A stretch of 64,000 nt of DNA from 34-65-8 sp964516135 (GCA_964516135.1 CAZEWN010000011.1:1-64000), one strand, 5' to 3'. Positions 40,483 through 49,041 are shown, numbered from the stretch's first letter. A program made the numbers and translations. The notes: generated by a model from the letters alone, not told the origin.

Positions 40483-41583
40483 ATGCCCGACCTGTTCGAA
40501 AATCCCGCTGGATTGGACGGCTTCGAATTCGTCGAATTCTGTGCCCCGCAAAAGGGAATGCTCGAGCCGGTGTTCGAGGCAATGGGCTTCACCCGCGTCG
40601 CGCGGCATCGCAGCAAGGACGTCCATCTGTGGCGCCAGGGCGGCATCAACCTGATTGCGAATTACGAACCACGTTCGGCCGCCTGGTTCTTCGCGCGCGA
40701 GCATGGCCCCTCTGCCTGCGGGATGGCCTTTCGCGTTCGTGATGCGCGCAAGGCCTATGACCACCTGATGGCGCAAGGGGCAGAGCCGGTGCAGGTCCAG
40801 ACCGGCCCGATGGAGCTTCACCTCCCCGCGATTCGTGGCATCGGCGGTGCGATCCTCTACCTTGTCGACCGCTATGCCGACGAGCAGGGCAACGGCTTGT
40901 CGATCTATGACATCGATTTCGAATATCTTCCCGGGGTTGATCGCCACCCCGTGGGTGCTGGCTTCAAGCTGATCGATCATCTGACGCACAACGTCTATGG
41001 CGGACGGATGGCCTATTGGGCCGATTATTATGAAAAGCTGTTCAATTTCCGAGAAATTCGTTTCTTCGACATCAAGGGGGAATACACCGGGCTGACCTCC
41101 AAGGCGCTGACCGCGCCCGACGGCAAGATCCGAATCCCGCTCAACGAAGAGGGCGAGGGTGGCAAGGGCCAGATCGAGGAGTTCCTGCGCGCCTTCAACG
41201 GCGAGGGGATCCAGCACATCGCGCTGATCTGCGACGACCTGATGGCTTGCTGGGATCGGCTCCAGCAACTCGGCGTGCCGTTCATGACCGCCCCGCCCCC
41301 GGCCTATTACGCGATGCTCGACGAGCGGCTGCCGGGCCATGGCGAGGATGCCGAGGCGCTCAGGATGCGCGGCATCCTGCTCGACGGTACGACCGAGGGC
41401 GGGCGCCCGCGCCTGCTGCTGCAGATCTTCGCGCAAGCGCAGGTCGGCCCGGTCTTCTTCGAATTCATCCAGCGCAAGGGCGACGAGGGCTTCGGCGAAG
41501 GCAACTTCAAGGCGCTGTTCGAGAGCCTTGAACGTGATCAGATCGAGCGCGGCGTACTCAAGGTCGAGGAACTGGCGGAATGA
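40483..41583 (+). CDS. hppD: 4-hydroxyphenylpyruvate dioxygenase
   Basis: Iron(II) enzyme that makes homogentisate from 4-hydroxyphenylpyruvate in tyrosine breakdown. The 366-residue protein has two VOC-type halves. The metal triad is visible in the C-terminal half: His166 in IDHLTHNV, His245 in IQHIAL and Glu327 in FFEFIQRKG. FNFREIRFFDIKGEYTGLTSKAL and RGILLDG are further family blocks. It is followed with a four-base overlap by another VOC-fold gene. Homogentisate dioxygenase and later pathway genes are not seen nearby. Confidence 0.96.
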   Translation: MPDLFENPAGLDGFEFVEFCAPQKGMLEPVFEAMGFTRVARHRSKDVHLWRQGGINLIANYEPRSAAWFFAREHGPSACGMAFRVRDARKAYDHLMAQGAEPVQVQTGPMELHLPAIRGIGGAILYLVDRYADEQGNGLSIYDIDFEYLPGVDRHPVGAGFKLIDHLTHNVYGGRMAYWADYYEKLFNFREIRFFDIKGEYTGLTSKALTAPDGKIRIPLNEEGEGGKGQIEEFLRAFNGEGIQHIALICDDLMACWDRLQQLGVPFMTAPPPAYYAMLDERLPGHGEDAEALRMRGILLDGTTEGGRPRLLLQIFAQAQVGPVFFEFIQRKGDEGFGEGNFKALFESLERDQIERGVLKVEELAE

Positions 41584-42146
41584 CCGCGCATCCCATCAGA
41601 CTGAACGGGGTCCACCACGCTGCCTATCGGTGCAAGGACGCGCAGGAAACTGTCGCCTGGTACCAAAGGGTGCTTGGCATGGACTACACGACCGCCTTTG
41701 CCGAGGATCATGTTCCATCGACAGGCGAATATGACCCGTACATGCATGTTTTCCTCGATGCCGGAAACGGCAACGTCGTCGCGTTCTTCGAGCTGCCCAA
41801 CCAGAAGGACATGGGTCGCGATGAGAATACGCCCGCATGGGTCCAGCACCTGGCGTTCCGCGTCGCGGACGAGCAGGAACTCCTTGCGGCAAAGGCGCAT
41901 ATCGAAGGGCTCGGTGTCGACGTCCTCGGCCCGACGCACCATGGGATCTTCAAATCGATCTACTTCTTCGACCCCAATGGCCACCGCGTGGAATTGGCCG
42001 CGGACATCGGGACCGATGAGCAGTACGCCGAACTTAAGCGCGTCGCGCCGCTGATGCTGGAGGAATGGTCGCGCACCAAAAAGGCGCCGCGCCACGCCGA
42101 CTGGCTGCATGAGGTCGCGCGCGCCGGTCACACCCCCGGCACCTAG
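41580..42146 (+). CDS. VOC-superfamily protein, hppD-linked
   Basis: A 188-residue glyoxalase/dioxygenase-fold protein, translationally coupled to hppD (ATGA). Likely metal ligands are His in NGVHHAAYRC, His in VQHLAFRV and Glu in HRVELAAD. FFDPNGHRVELAAD is typical of VOC hydrolases and dioxygenases. Its link to hppD suggests a step in aromatic amino-acid breakdown or isomer handling, but the substrate cannot be named from sequence. Confidence 0.85.
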   Translation: MTAHPIRLNGVHHAAYRCKDAQETVAWYQRVLGMDYTTAFAEDHVPSTGEYDPYMHVFLDAGNGNVVAFFELPNQKDMGRDENTPAWVQHLAFRVADEQELLAAKAHIEGLGVDVLGPTHHGIFKSIYFFDPNGHRVELAADIGTDEQYAELKRVAPLMLEEWSRTKKAPRHADWLHEVARAGHTPGT

Positions 42147-42195
42147 GAACCCTCCCCCAGTCGGCCCGTTGGCTGGGCAGAAAGGGGACCAATCC

Positions 42196-43068
42196 GTGAA
42201 TTACCTAGCCGTCCTGCAAGCCCAGTTGCAGGGCATGGCGCGCGCGGCCATCGCCGCGCTGCCCAGCATCGCCATCGCCCTTGCAGTTATTTTCGTGACC
42301 TGGTTCCTCGCCCGCTTCGCCGTGCGGATCGCATTGCGCCTCGCTGGGCGCACCCACCTGCGTGGTGATTTGCGACAACTCGTCGCAACACTGGTCAAAC
42401 TGGCGATCTGGACGCTCGGCTTCCTGCTTGCCGCGACCATCGCGGTCCCCGGCTTCACGTTTGGCGGGATGATCGCGGGTCTAGGGATCGGCGCACTGGC
42501 GATCGGCTTTGCCTTCCAGGACATTTTCGAGAATTTCCTTGCCGGGGTGCTCATAATGTTGCGCGACAAGATGCAGATCGGCGACAACATCGAGGCGGAG
42601 GGTATCGAGGGCAAGGTGGAGAAGATCACCCTTCGTGAAACCCATATCCGCCAGTTTTCGGGTGAATTGACCATCTTGCCCAATTCGATGATCTTCAAGA
42701 ATGCGGTCAAGATCTTCACCGATCTTCCCGAGCGCCGTTTCCAGATGATCGTCGGGGTATCCTACGACGCCGACCTTGCCGCTGCGAGGACGGTCATTCT
42801 CGATGCGGTCGCATCGGTTGACGGCGTCGTGCCCGAGCGTGGTGCGGAAGTATACGCGCGCGAATTCGGTGCTAGCTCGATCGATTTCCTGGTTCGCTGG
42901 TGGGTCGATACGGCGAAACACAGTCTGTTCGCCGTGCACAACGATGTCGTCTTCGCGGTGAAGCAGGCACTCGACAGGGCGGAGATCGAAATCCCCTATC
43001 CCTACGTCACCCACACCTTTGCCGAGGACGTACCCTTTGATGCCCGGGCCGTGGCCGCGACGCGGTAG
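42196..43068 (+). CDS. Small-conductance mechanosensitive channel (MscS family)
   Basis: Pressure-release channel of the inner membrane. The GTG at 42196 follows AGGGGA by 7 bases and gives 290 residues starting VNYLAVL; the open frame extends back into the VOC gene. There are three helices: IAALPSIAIALAVIFVTWFL; LVKLAIWTLGFLLAATIAV; and the pore helix GGMIAGLGIGALAIGFAFQDIFENFLAGVLI. The MscS beta domain follows (LRDKMQIGDNIEAEGIEGKVEKITLRET, LPNSMIFKNAV). The length matches E. coli MscS. Confidence 0.94.
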   Translation: MNYLAVLQAQLQGMARAAIAALPSIAIALAVIFVTWFLARFAVRIALRLAGRTHLRGDLRQLVATLVKLAIWTLGFLLAATIAVPGFTFGGMIAGLGIGALAIGFAFQDIFENFLAGVLIMLRDKMQIGDNIEAEGIEGKVEKITLRETHIRQFSGELTILPNSMIFKNAVKIFTDLPERRFQMIVGVSYDADLAAARTVILDAVASVDGVVPERGAEVYAREFGASSIDFLVRWWVDTAKHSLFAVHNDVVFAVKQALDRAEIEIPYPYVTHTFAEDVPFDARAVAATR

Positions 43069-43163
43069 CGCGGACCGAACCAACGATCACTGCCGGGCGC
43101 GAAGACGCGCGCAGGACTCTGCTGGATGACCACGCCGGGTCGCGCTACCATCTTGGCAATTCA

Positions 43164-43240
43164 TGGTGCGCCCGACAGGATTCGAACCTGTGGCCCCCAG
43201 ATTAGGAATCTGGTGCTCTATCCTGCTGAGCTACGGGCGC
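43164..43240 (-). tRNA. tRNA-Arg (anticodon CCT), CCA encoded
   Basis: A 77-base cloverleaf on the minus strand: acceptor GCGCCCG pairs with CGGGCGC, the D-arm has AGCTCAGCAGG, and the anticodon stem CCAGA/TCTGG surrounds loop TTCCTAA with CCT at 43204-43206. The T-arm is ACAGGTTCGAATCCTGT, followed by discriminator A and CCA. It reads the rare AGG codon. It stands alone between the MscS gene and the DUF1178 gene. Confidence 0.97.
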
Positions 43241-43284
43241 GCCTGGGATCGCCATAACTGGCGTGACGATGCGAGGCAACGTAG

Positions 43285-43752
43285 TCAGTTGAGTTCGTCA
43301 GGCTCCGCAACCGGGAATGGCAGGGGCGCCACCTGGATGCCTTCTTCCAACAGCCCCCTTGCCTCCTTCAAGGTTGCCTTGCCGTGGATCGCCTCGACCG
43401 CCTTCTCGCCATAGTGCATCGCGCGCGATTCCTCGGCAAAGCCATCCCCGACCCAGCGACTTTCGCTCAGTGCCTTGGCCTGCGCCTTTGCAAGCGCCAG
43501 CATGGCCTGTCGCACTTCCGGGGGCACTTCGCGATTGGTCATGGTCGTGGGGGTATTGGCGGGACGTGCCTCGGAGCGCTGGTTTCCCTTGGCCGAAACC
43601 GCCGGGGCCATCGGCGCCTTGACCACATCGAGCGAGCCGCAATGGGGACACATGATCAGTCCGCTGGACTGCTGCGCTGCAAATTCGCCGGACGAGCCGA
43701 ACCACCCTTCGAAACGATGCCCATCGCCGCACGCCAGGTCGTAAACGATCAT
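43285..43752 (-). CDS. DUF1178-family protein
   Basis: A 155-residue protein of unknown function found across proteobacteria. The N terminus MIVYDLACGDGHRFEGWFGSS and the CPHCGS pair suggest a small zinc-binding head, followed by a helical C-terminal half (VRQAMLALAKAQAKAL, GEKAVEAIHGKAT). It follows the nitrilase-family gene by six bases and probably shares its transcript with that gene and grxC, a conserved neighbourhood in alphaproteobacteria. Confidence 0.9.
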   Translation of the reverse strand: MIVYDLACGDGHRFEGWFGSSGEFAAQQSSGLIMCPHCGSLDVVKAPMAPAVSAKGNQRSEARPANTPTTMTNREVPPEVRQAMLALAKAQAKALSESRWVGDGFAEESRAMHYGEKAVEAIHGKATLKEARGLLEEGIQVAPLPFPVAEPDELN

Positions 43753-43758
43753 GGGGCG

Positions 43759-44574
43759 TCAGTTGGCGATTTCGCGACGATTGGCAAGGCTCGGGACTTG
43801 TGCTCGCACTTGCGCGATGCGGACAGGGTCTATCTCCGCAAATCCTAGCCCCGTTGCCTCGCCCCCCATATCGAGCACCACATCACCCCACGGATCGACG
43901 ACCAGGCTGTGACCAAAGGTCGCACGGCCGTCCTCGTGCGTGCCGACTTGTGCAGCCGACACGACATAAGCGCTTGCCTCGATGGCACGTGCCCGCTGGA
44001 GCACATGCCAGTGCGCCTGGCCGGTCGGCACGGTGAACGCCGCCGGAATGGCGATCAGGTCGCAGCGCCGCTGGCCCAGCGCATCGAACAGCGCTGGAAA
44101 ACGAATGTCATAGCAGATTGTCAGGCCCAGCCGCCCGGCAGGTGTTTCCACCGTCACGACCTCTTCGCCAGCTTGGTACGCATTCGATTCGCGCCAGCTT
44201 TCGCCCGTCGGCAGGTCGACGTCGAACATGTGCATCTTGTCGTAACGCGCGGCGACGCTGCCCGCGGGATCAATCACGAACGACCGATTGGCCCAGCAAC
44301 CGCCATCGGTCCTGATTGCCAACGATCCGATTGCGACCCACGTGCCATTTTCGCGCGCCGCCTGCCGAACGGCGGCAAGCACCGGGTTGGCATCCTCGGC
44401 CACCACATGCGGGCTGGCGCGCGCACGATCGCGGTCGAGCAGGCCGCTCATTTCCGGCGTGAACAGCATCGCCGCCCCGCCTGCGCGGGCGCCATCGATA
44501 GCACGCACGAGGCTGCGCGCATTGGCGGCGGGGTCGATCCCGGTGGTCGCCTGAAACACCGCGATACGGGTCAT
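43759..44574 (-). CDS. Carbon-nitrogen hydrolase, Nit1/Nit2 branch
   Basis: A 271-residue nitrilase-superfamily amidase. The catalytic triad is Glu41 (LFTPEMSG), Lys113 (YDKMHMFDVDLP) and Cys154 (LTICYDIRFPALFDAL). LRARAIEASAYVVSAAQ-type and GHSLVVDPWGDVV blocks are present. Relatives are omega-amidases or deaminated-glutathione amidases; its place beside glutaredoxin fits the latter but does not prove it. It starts one base after the grxC stop. Confidence 0.92.
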   Translation of the reverse strand: MTRIAVFQATTGIDPAANARSLVRAIDGARAGGAAMLFTPEMSGLLDRDRARASPHVVAEDANPVLAAVRQAARENGTWVAIGSLAIRTDGGCWANRSFVIDPAGSVAARYDKMHMFDVDLPTGESWRESNAYQAGEEVVTVETPAGRLGLTICYDIRFPALFDALGQRRCDLIAIPAAFTVPTGQAHWHVLQRARAIEASAYVVSAAQVGTHEDGRATFGHSLVVDPWGDVVLDMGGEATGLGFAEIDPVRIAQVRAQVPSLANRREIAN

Positions 44575-44838
44575 TCAGCCGGCCAGCAAAGCGTCGAGGC
44601 GCCCGTGACGTTCAAGCGCGTGAAGATCGTCCGAACCACCCACATGCAGATCGCCGATGAATATCTGCGGCACCGTGCGCGCGCCCGGAGCGCGGCGCAG
44701 CATTTCCTCCTTGTCGGCGCCGCCGAAAGTCACATCGTGTTCGACGTAGTCGGCACCCTTTGCATCGAGCAAGGCCTTGGCGCGGTAGCAGAAACCGCAG
44801 CCAAACTTCGTGTAGATATCGATCTTCGGTGTGCTCAC
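44575..44838 (-). CDS. grxC: Glutaredoxin 3
   Basis: Glutathione-dependent dithiol reductase of 87 residues with active site Cys14-Gly-Phe-Cys17 (KFGCGFCYRAK), the cis-proline motif RTVPQIFIG and the glutathione-binding GGSDDLHALER. CGFC instead of the common CPYC is a usual variant. It is the first gene of the grxC-nitrilase-DUF1178 unit and diverges from the hsp20 gene. Confidence 0.94.
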   Translation of the reverse strand: MSTPKIDIYTKFGCGFCYRAKALLDAKGADYVEHDVTFGGADKEEMLRRAPGARTVPQIFIGDLHVGGSDDLHALERHGRLDALLAG

Positions 44839-44956
44839 GTTCTGTCCTTCGATCCGCTTGAAACCGTTTCCGCCCGCCCTATGTGATGCATGGACGCGAC
44901 CGCCGCAACGGGTTCGCGGACACGCGATGGGGCGCCTCTTGAGGGCTCTGTCATGT

Positions 44957-44979
44957 CAAATTGCTCATTGGAGGATTTG
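44957..44979 (+). promoter_or_regulatory. ROSE-like RNA thermometer hairpin covering the hsp20 ribosome site
   Basis: In the mRNA, CAAAT (44957-44961) pairs fully with ATTTG (44975-44979). Inside, TTGCTC (44961-44966) faces GGAGGA (44970-44975), with a bulged G at 44963. This is the ROSE design: a TYGCT motif pairing with the Shine-Dalgarno around an unpaired G, so the site is hidden at normal temperature and opens on heating. A small upstream hairpin (44935-44944, CCTCTTGAGG) may be a second ROSE stem. The ATG follows at 44985. Confidence 0.75.
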
Positions 44980-44984
44980 TTTCG

Positions 44985-45449
44985 ATGTCACGTTTCGATT
45001 TTACCCCCTACCGCCGCTCGACCGTGGGTTTCGACCGCCTGTTCGACCTGCTCGAAAACCAGGCGCGCAACGCAGGCGACAATTACCCCCCGTTCAATAT
45101 CGAGAAACGCGGCGATGACGAATATCGTATCACGCTCGCCGTCGCCGGGTTCCGTCCGGGCGACCTCGATCTCACCGCGCAGCAAAATCTGCTCGTGGTC
45201 CAGGGGCGCAAGCGCGACGAGTCCGTCGAAGGCGAGATGCTGCATGTCGGCATCGCCAATCGCGGTTTCGAACGCCGCTTCGAACTGGCCGACTACGTCC
45301 GCGTGAAGGCGGCGGACCTGGCCGATGGCCTGCTCGTGATCGACCTGATCCGCGAGGTGCCCGAGGCCATGAAGCCCAAGAAGATCATGGTCGGCGGCCA
45401 GCCAACGCTCGAAGTGGTTAAGCGCGACGAGGACAACGCCGCGGCTTGA
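44985..45449 (+). CDS. Small heat-shock protein, Hsp20/alpha-crystallin family
   Basis: Holdase chaperone that keeps unfolding proteins soluble. The 154-residue protein starts MSRFDFTPYRRSTVGFDRLFDLLE, as in IbpA-type proteins of proteobacteria. The crystallin domain spans about 30-125 (FNIEKRGDDEYRITLAVAGF, LLVVQGRK, GIANRGFERRFELADYV, DGLLVIDLIREVPEAMKPKKI). An in-frame ATG at 44961 is within the thermometer stem and is rejected. GGAGG stands 10 bases upstream. Expression is probably heat-controlled through the ROSE-like leader. Confidence 0.94.
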   Translation: MSRFDFTPYRRSTVGFDRLFDLLENQARNAGDNYPPFNIEKRGDDEYRITLAVAGFRPGDLDLTAQQNLLVVQGRKRDESVEGEMLHVGIANRGFERRFELADYVRVKAADLADGLLVIDLIREVPEAMKPKKIMVGGQPTLEVVKRDEDNAAA

Positions 45450-45466
45450 GCCGGTATCGGCAGAAA

Positions 45467-45497
45467 CGGGCGGGCGGGCAACTAACCCGCCCGCCCG
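45467..45497. terminator. Strong hairpin after hsp20, better oriented for a minus-strand transcript
   Basis: CGGGCGGGCGGG (45467-45478) and CCCGCCCGCCCG (45486-45497) form a perfect 12-bp GC stem around a 7-base loop, 17 bases after the hsp20 stop. On the plus strand no T run follows. On the minus strand TTTCT follows at once. It can end hsp20 transcription and possibly a transcript coming the other way. Confidence 0.65.
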
Positions 45498-45908
45498 CTG
45501 ATGGCCTGTGTAGGGGCCCGCGTTTCATCCGCCAGGCAATATCGACACTGGTTGAGATCAGCGCACGCTGGCGCGGATAAAGTCGTGGCGCCCTGGCGGG
45601 TTTGGAGGCGGACCCTGAGGTCCGCCCCCGCGGCAAAGCCGCCTCACAACGGGTCTGACCGTCCGGGTCGCAGAAGACGATCAAGCCCGTTGCAAGCTCG
45701 AAATCCCGTGCCGCACCACACTGCGGGTGGGCGCGCGCCATTGCGCGGCCCGCCAGCTTATTGGACCAAAATTATCAAAAGATAAAGTATGATGTACGAA
45801 AAAATACTGCCGGAGATTTAGTTCCGACGAGACAATATTACCTTTGTCGGGCAGCGCATGGACGTATGTTGCGCAACTCTTTGATCCGGTTGCGGATTGC
45901 GACCTAGT
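45498..45908. other. Gene-free structured and AT-rich region between hsp20 and pyrG
   Basis: No supportable protein gene. The GC-rich half (about 45498-45760) has strong inverted repeats: GGCGGACC with GGTCCGCC around CTGA (45607-45626), and GCGGC-AAA-GCCGC next to it. The AT-rich half (about 45760-45850) has TTATC-AAAA-GATAA (45772-45785) and AGTAT/ATACT (45786-45808). The pyrG 3' untranslated region must lie here. A structured small RNA on the minus strand, ending at the 45467-45497 hairpin, is possible but unproven. Confidence 0.4.
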
Positions 45909-47543
45909 TCAGACAAGGCGCGACTGGCGCAGCGCCGCCGCAATGAACCCAGCGAACAGCGGGTGCGGCTCGAAAGGTTTCGATTTGAGTTCCGGATGGA
46001 ACTGCACGCCGACAAACCACGGGTGGTCCGGGCGCTCCACGATCTCGGGAAGCAGGCCATCCGGCGACATTCCGGAGAAGACCAGCCCATCCCGCCCCAA
46101 CGAGTCGCGATAGGCGGCGTTGACCTCGTACCGATGGCGATGCCGCTCCGAAATAACGGAAGCGCCGCCATAAATGGTGGAGACGTGGCTGTTGCCCGAC
46201 AGCACGGCCTCATACGCCCCGAGGCGCATCGTGCCCCCAAGGTCGCCCCCGGCTTCGCGCTTCTGCAGGCCTTCCTCGCTCATCCATTCGGTGATGATGC
46301 CAACGACCGGCTCGTCGGTCATGCCGAATTCCGTCGAACTCGCCTTGCCATGCCCGGCCGCCCGCGCGCCTTCGATGCAGGCCATTTGCATGCCCAGGCA
46401 GATTCCCAGGAACGGCACCTGGCGCTCTTTCGCGAAGCGGACGCTGGCGATCTTGCCCTCGCTGCCGCGCTCGCCGAAGCCGCCCGGCACGAGGATCGCG
46501 TGCATCGGTTCGAGCCGCGCGGCGATTTCGGCATCCTCGCCTTCGAACACTTCGGCGTCTATCCAGCGGATATTGACCCGCACCCGGTTGGCCATGCCGC
46601 CATGAACCAGCGCTTCGTTCAATGACTTGTATGCATCCTGCAGACCGACGTACTTGCCAACCACGCCGATGGTCACCTCGCCTTCCGGGTTCTCGTACCG
46701 GTCGACGATATCGTGCCAGCGCGACAGGTCGGGCGCGGGCGCGTCGGTAATGCCGAAAGCGCGCAGTACCTCGCCATCCAGCCCCTCGGCGTGATATTGC
46801 AGCGGCACGGCATAGATCGAACTCGCGTCGAGCGCTGGAATGACCGCCTCCGCGCGCACGTTGCAAAATTGCGCGATCTTGCGCCGCTCGCCCTCGGGCA
46901 GCGGGTGTTCGCAGCGGCACAGCAGGACATCGGGCTTGATGCCCAGGCTGGCCAGTTCGCGGACCGAGTGCTGCGTGGGCTTGGTCTTGAGCTCACCCGC
47001 CGCCTTCACATAGGGCACGAGCGTGACGTGGATGCTGAGCGTCTGGTTCGGCTCCAGCTCGTTGCGCAGCTGGCGGATCGCTTCCATGAACGGCAGCGAT
47101 TCGATGTCACCCACCGTGCCGCCGATCTCGCACAGGATGAAGTCGTGATCGCCCTGGTCAGCCAGCGCGAATTCCTTGATCGCGTCGGTCACGTGGGGAA
47201 CGACCTGCACCGTCGCGCCGAGATAGTCCCCGCGCCGTTCCTTCGCGATGATCTGCTGGTAGATCCTGCCCGAGGTCACATTGTCGCTCTGCCGCGCCGA
47301 AACGCCGGTGAAGCGTTCGTAATGGCCCAGGTCGAGGTCGGTCTCGGCCCCGTCGTCCGTCACGTAGACCTCGCCGTGCTGATAGGGGCTCATGGTCCCC
47401 GGATCGACGTTGAGATAGGGGTCGAACTTGCGGATGCGGACCTTGTAGCCGCGTGCCTGGAGCAACGCGCCGAGGCTCGCTGCCATGAGTCCTTTGCCGA
47501 GCGAGGAAACCACGCCGCCGGTGATGAAAATGTACCGCGCCAT
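45909..47543 (-). CDS. pyrG: CTP synthase
   Basis: Converts UTP to CTP using glutamine ammonia and ATP. The 544-residue length is standard. The synthase domain starts RYIFITGGVVSSLGKGLMAASLGALL and has GGTVGDIESLPF. The class-I glutamine amidotransferase domain has the nucleophile in FLGICLGMQMA and the His/Glu pair in GVQFHPELKSKP. It is the last gene of the tpiA-secG-pyrG unit, about 100 bases after secG. Confidence 0.98.
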   Translation of the reverse strand: MARYIFITGGVVSSLGKGLMAASLGALLQARGYKVRIRKFDPYLNVDPGTMSPYQHGEVYVTDDGAETDLDLGHYERFTGVSARQSDNVTSGRIYQQIIAKERRGDYLGATVQVVPHVTDAIKEFALADQGDHDFILCEIGGTVGDIESLPFMEAIRQLRNELEPNQTLSIHVTLVPYVKAAGELKTKPTQHSVRELASLGIKPDVLLCRCEHPLPEGERRKIAQFCNVRAEAVIPALDASSIYAVPLQYHAEGLDGEVLRAFGITDAPAPDLSRWHDIVDRYENPEGEVTIGVVGKYVGLQDAYKSLNEALVHGGMANRVRVNIRWIDAEVFEGEDAEIAARLEPMHAILVPGGFGERGSEGKIASVRFAKERQVPFLGICLGMQMACIEGARAAGHGKASSTEFGMTDEPVVGIITEWMSEEGLQKREAGGDLGGTMRLGAYEAVLSGNSHVSTIYGGASVISERHRHRYEVNAAYRDSLGRDGLVFSGMSPDGLLPEIVERPDHPWFVGVQFHPELKSKPFEPHPLFAGFIAAALRQSRLV

Positions 47544-47646
47544 GGGAGTCGGGCCTTAATCGTGTGTGTGGAGTCGGCGCAAGCGGATTGCCGCGGCGCG
47601 AGGCCGCCTGTCCACGAGCGGATGGAATTGGAGCGGCTCGCGCGCC

Positions 47647-48027
47647 CTATTCGGTGAGCGGATCGGCTGTCGGGGCGGGAGGCGCGGCTGGCGCTGGCGC
47701 GGGGACCGCCGCACCGGGACCGGCATCCGGCGCGGCGAGCGGATCGGGCTGAGCCGCGACGTTGCGATCAAGCGTGGTCGAGATGTCGTCGCCGCCTGTC
47801 GCGCCGACCGCCACCACCGCGAGCGCGATCGACAGGGTGACGAACACGACAGCGAGCCACTTGGTCGATCGAGTCAGGAAATCGGCTGCGCCGCGCGCGC
47901 TCATCATGCCGCTGGGGCTGCCGCCGATGCCCAGGCCGCCACCTTCCGACCGCTGCATCAGGATCACCCCGACAAGCGCGGCGGCAACAATCGCCTGGAC
48001 AACGGTAAGAAACAGGAACAGCGACAT
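47647..48027 (-). CDS. secG: Protein translocase subunit SecG
   Basis: Small inner-membrane subunit of SecYEG that aids protein export. The 126-residue protein has two helices (LFLFLTVVQAIVAAALVGVILMQRSEGG and WLAVVFVTLSIALAVVAV) joined by the conserved GGGLGIGGSP...RGAADFLTRSTK loop. A Pro/Ala-rich tail, usual in alphaproteobacteria, ends it. It sits 60 bases after tpiA, the common tpiA-secG order. Confidence 0.95.
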   Translation of the reverse strand: MSLFLFLTVVQAIVAAALVGVILMQRSEGGGLGIGGSPSGMMSARGAADFLTRSTKWLAVVFVTLSIALAVVAVGATGGDDISTTLDRNVAAQPDPLAAPDAGPGAAVPAPAPAAPPAPTADPLTE

Positions 48028-48087
48028 AGGTAACTCTCGGAAGGGATGCGCTGCATCTAGTAAGAGGCAGCGCGATAGGCAAGGTCG

Positions 48088-48852
48088 TCAGGCGTCGACC
48101 GTCTCGGCCGCGGCCATCACGATGCCAAGGAACGATTCGGCGGTCAGGCTTGCGCCGCCGACCAGCGCCCCGCCCACTTCGGCCGCGGCGAGCAGTTCGC
48201 GTGCGTTGTCGGGCTTCACCGAACCGCCGTAGAGAATACGGACCCTGGCCGCCGTCGCCTCCCCGAAGATTTCGATGAGCTTGGCGCGGATCGCGATATG
48301 CATCGTGCCGATATCCTGCACTGTCGGGGTGCGCCCGGTTCCGATCGCCCAGATAGGTTCATAGGCGACAGTCAGCGCTTCGGCCGGATTGGCGAATGTG
48401 GCAGGCAGTGACGCGGCGAGCTGATCGGTGACGAACGCTTCGGCCCGCCCTCCGTCACGGGTTTCTTCGCTTTCGCCGACGCACAGGATGACGCGCAGCC
48501 CCGCCTCAAGCGCTGCGGCAACCTTTCGCGCCACCAGTTCATTGCTTTCGGCGTGATCCTGCCGCCGCTCACTATGCCCCAGAATGACGAACTTGGCGCC
48601 GGCATCGGCGACCATCGCTGCGGACACGTCGCCGGTATTGGCGCCGTCGGGGCCGGGATGACAATCCTGCGCCCCGACGCCGATTTGCTCGACCTCGCGG
48701 TGCACCGCGTGGATCAACGTGTAAGGGGGCGCCAGCGCGACCTCGATCTTCATCAGGTTCTGCGCCGCACGATCGATTGAACGAGCCTGCGCCAGCATCG
48801 CGCGCGTGCCGTTCATCTTCCAATTACCAACGATATAGGGCCGTTCGGCCAT
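48088..48852 (-). CDS. tpiA: Triosephosphate isomerase
   Basis: Interconverts glyceraldehyde-3-phosphate and dihydroxyacetone phosphate. Started at MAERPYIVGNWKMNG (254 residues), the family N terminus with the active-site Asn-Lys. The electrophile is in ILGHSERR, the catalytic Glu in AYEPIWAIGTG (also loop 6), and the phosphate site in LYGGSVKPDNA. It is the first gene of tpiA-secG-pyrG and diverges from ppiD with 189 bases between, which must hold both promoters. Confidence 0.97.
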   Translation of the reverse strand: MAERPYIVGNWKMNGTRAMLAQARSIDRAAQNLMKIEVALAPPYTLIHAVHREVEQIGVGAQDCHPGPDGANTGDVSAAMVADAGAKFVILGHSERRQDHAESNELVARKVAAALEAGLRVILCVGESEETRDGGRAEAFVTDQLAASLPATFANPAEALTVAYEPIWAIGTGRTPTVQDIGTMHIAIRAKLIEIFGEATAARVRILYGGSVKPDNARELLAAAEVGGALVGGASLTAESFLGIVMAAAETVDA

Positions 48853-49041
48853 GATGAGCGTCCTGCAAAGCTGTGCGAGAATCAAGAACCGCCCCTAGCG
48901 GGGCGCGGATGGCGGGCGCTAGCGCCATGCGCCCGGATAGTCAAAACGCCAGTCCACCTGTTGCCGCGCGGTCGCACGGGCGATAAAGCGCCTGCGCAAT
49001 TCCCCGCGCACCACGCGCGCCAATCGGGTTCGACCGTTTCC

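Noticed and set aside
45418..45741. 107-codon minus-strand frame between hsp20 and pyrG
   Set aside because: It reads through the strong terminator hairpin into the hsp20 3' end, and no family is recognised. A structured RNA is a better, though unproven, explanation.
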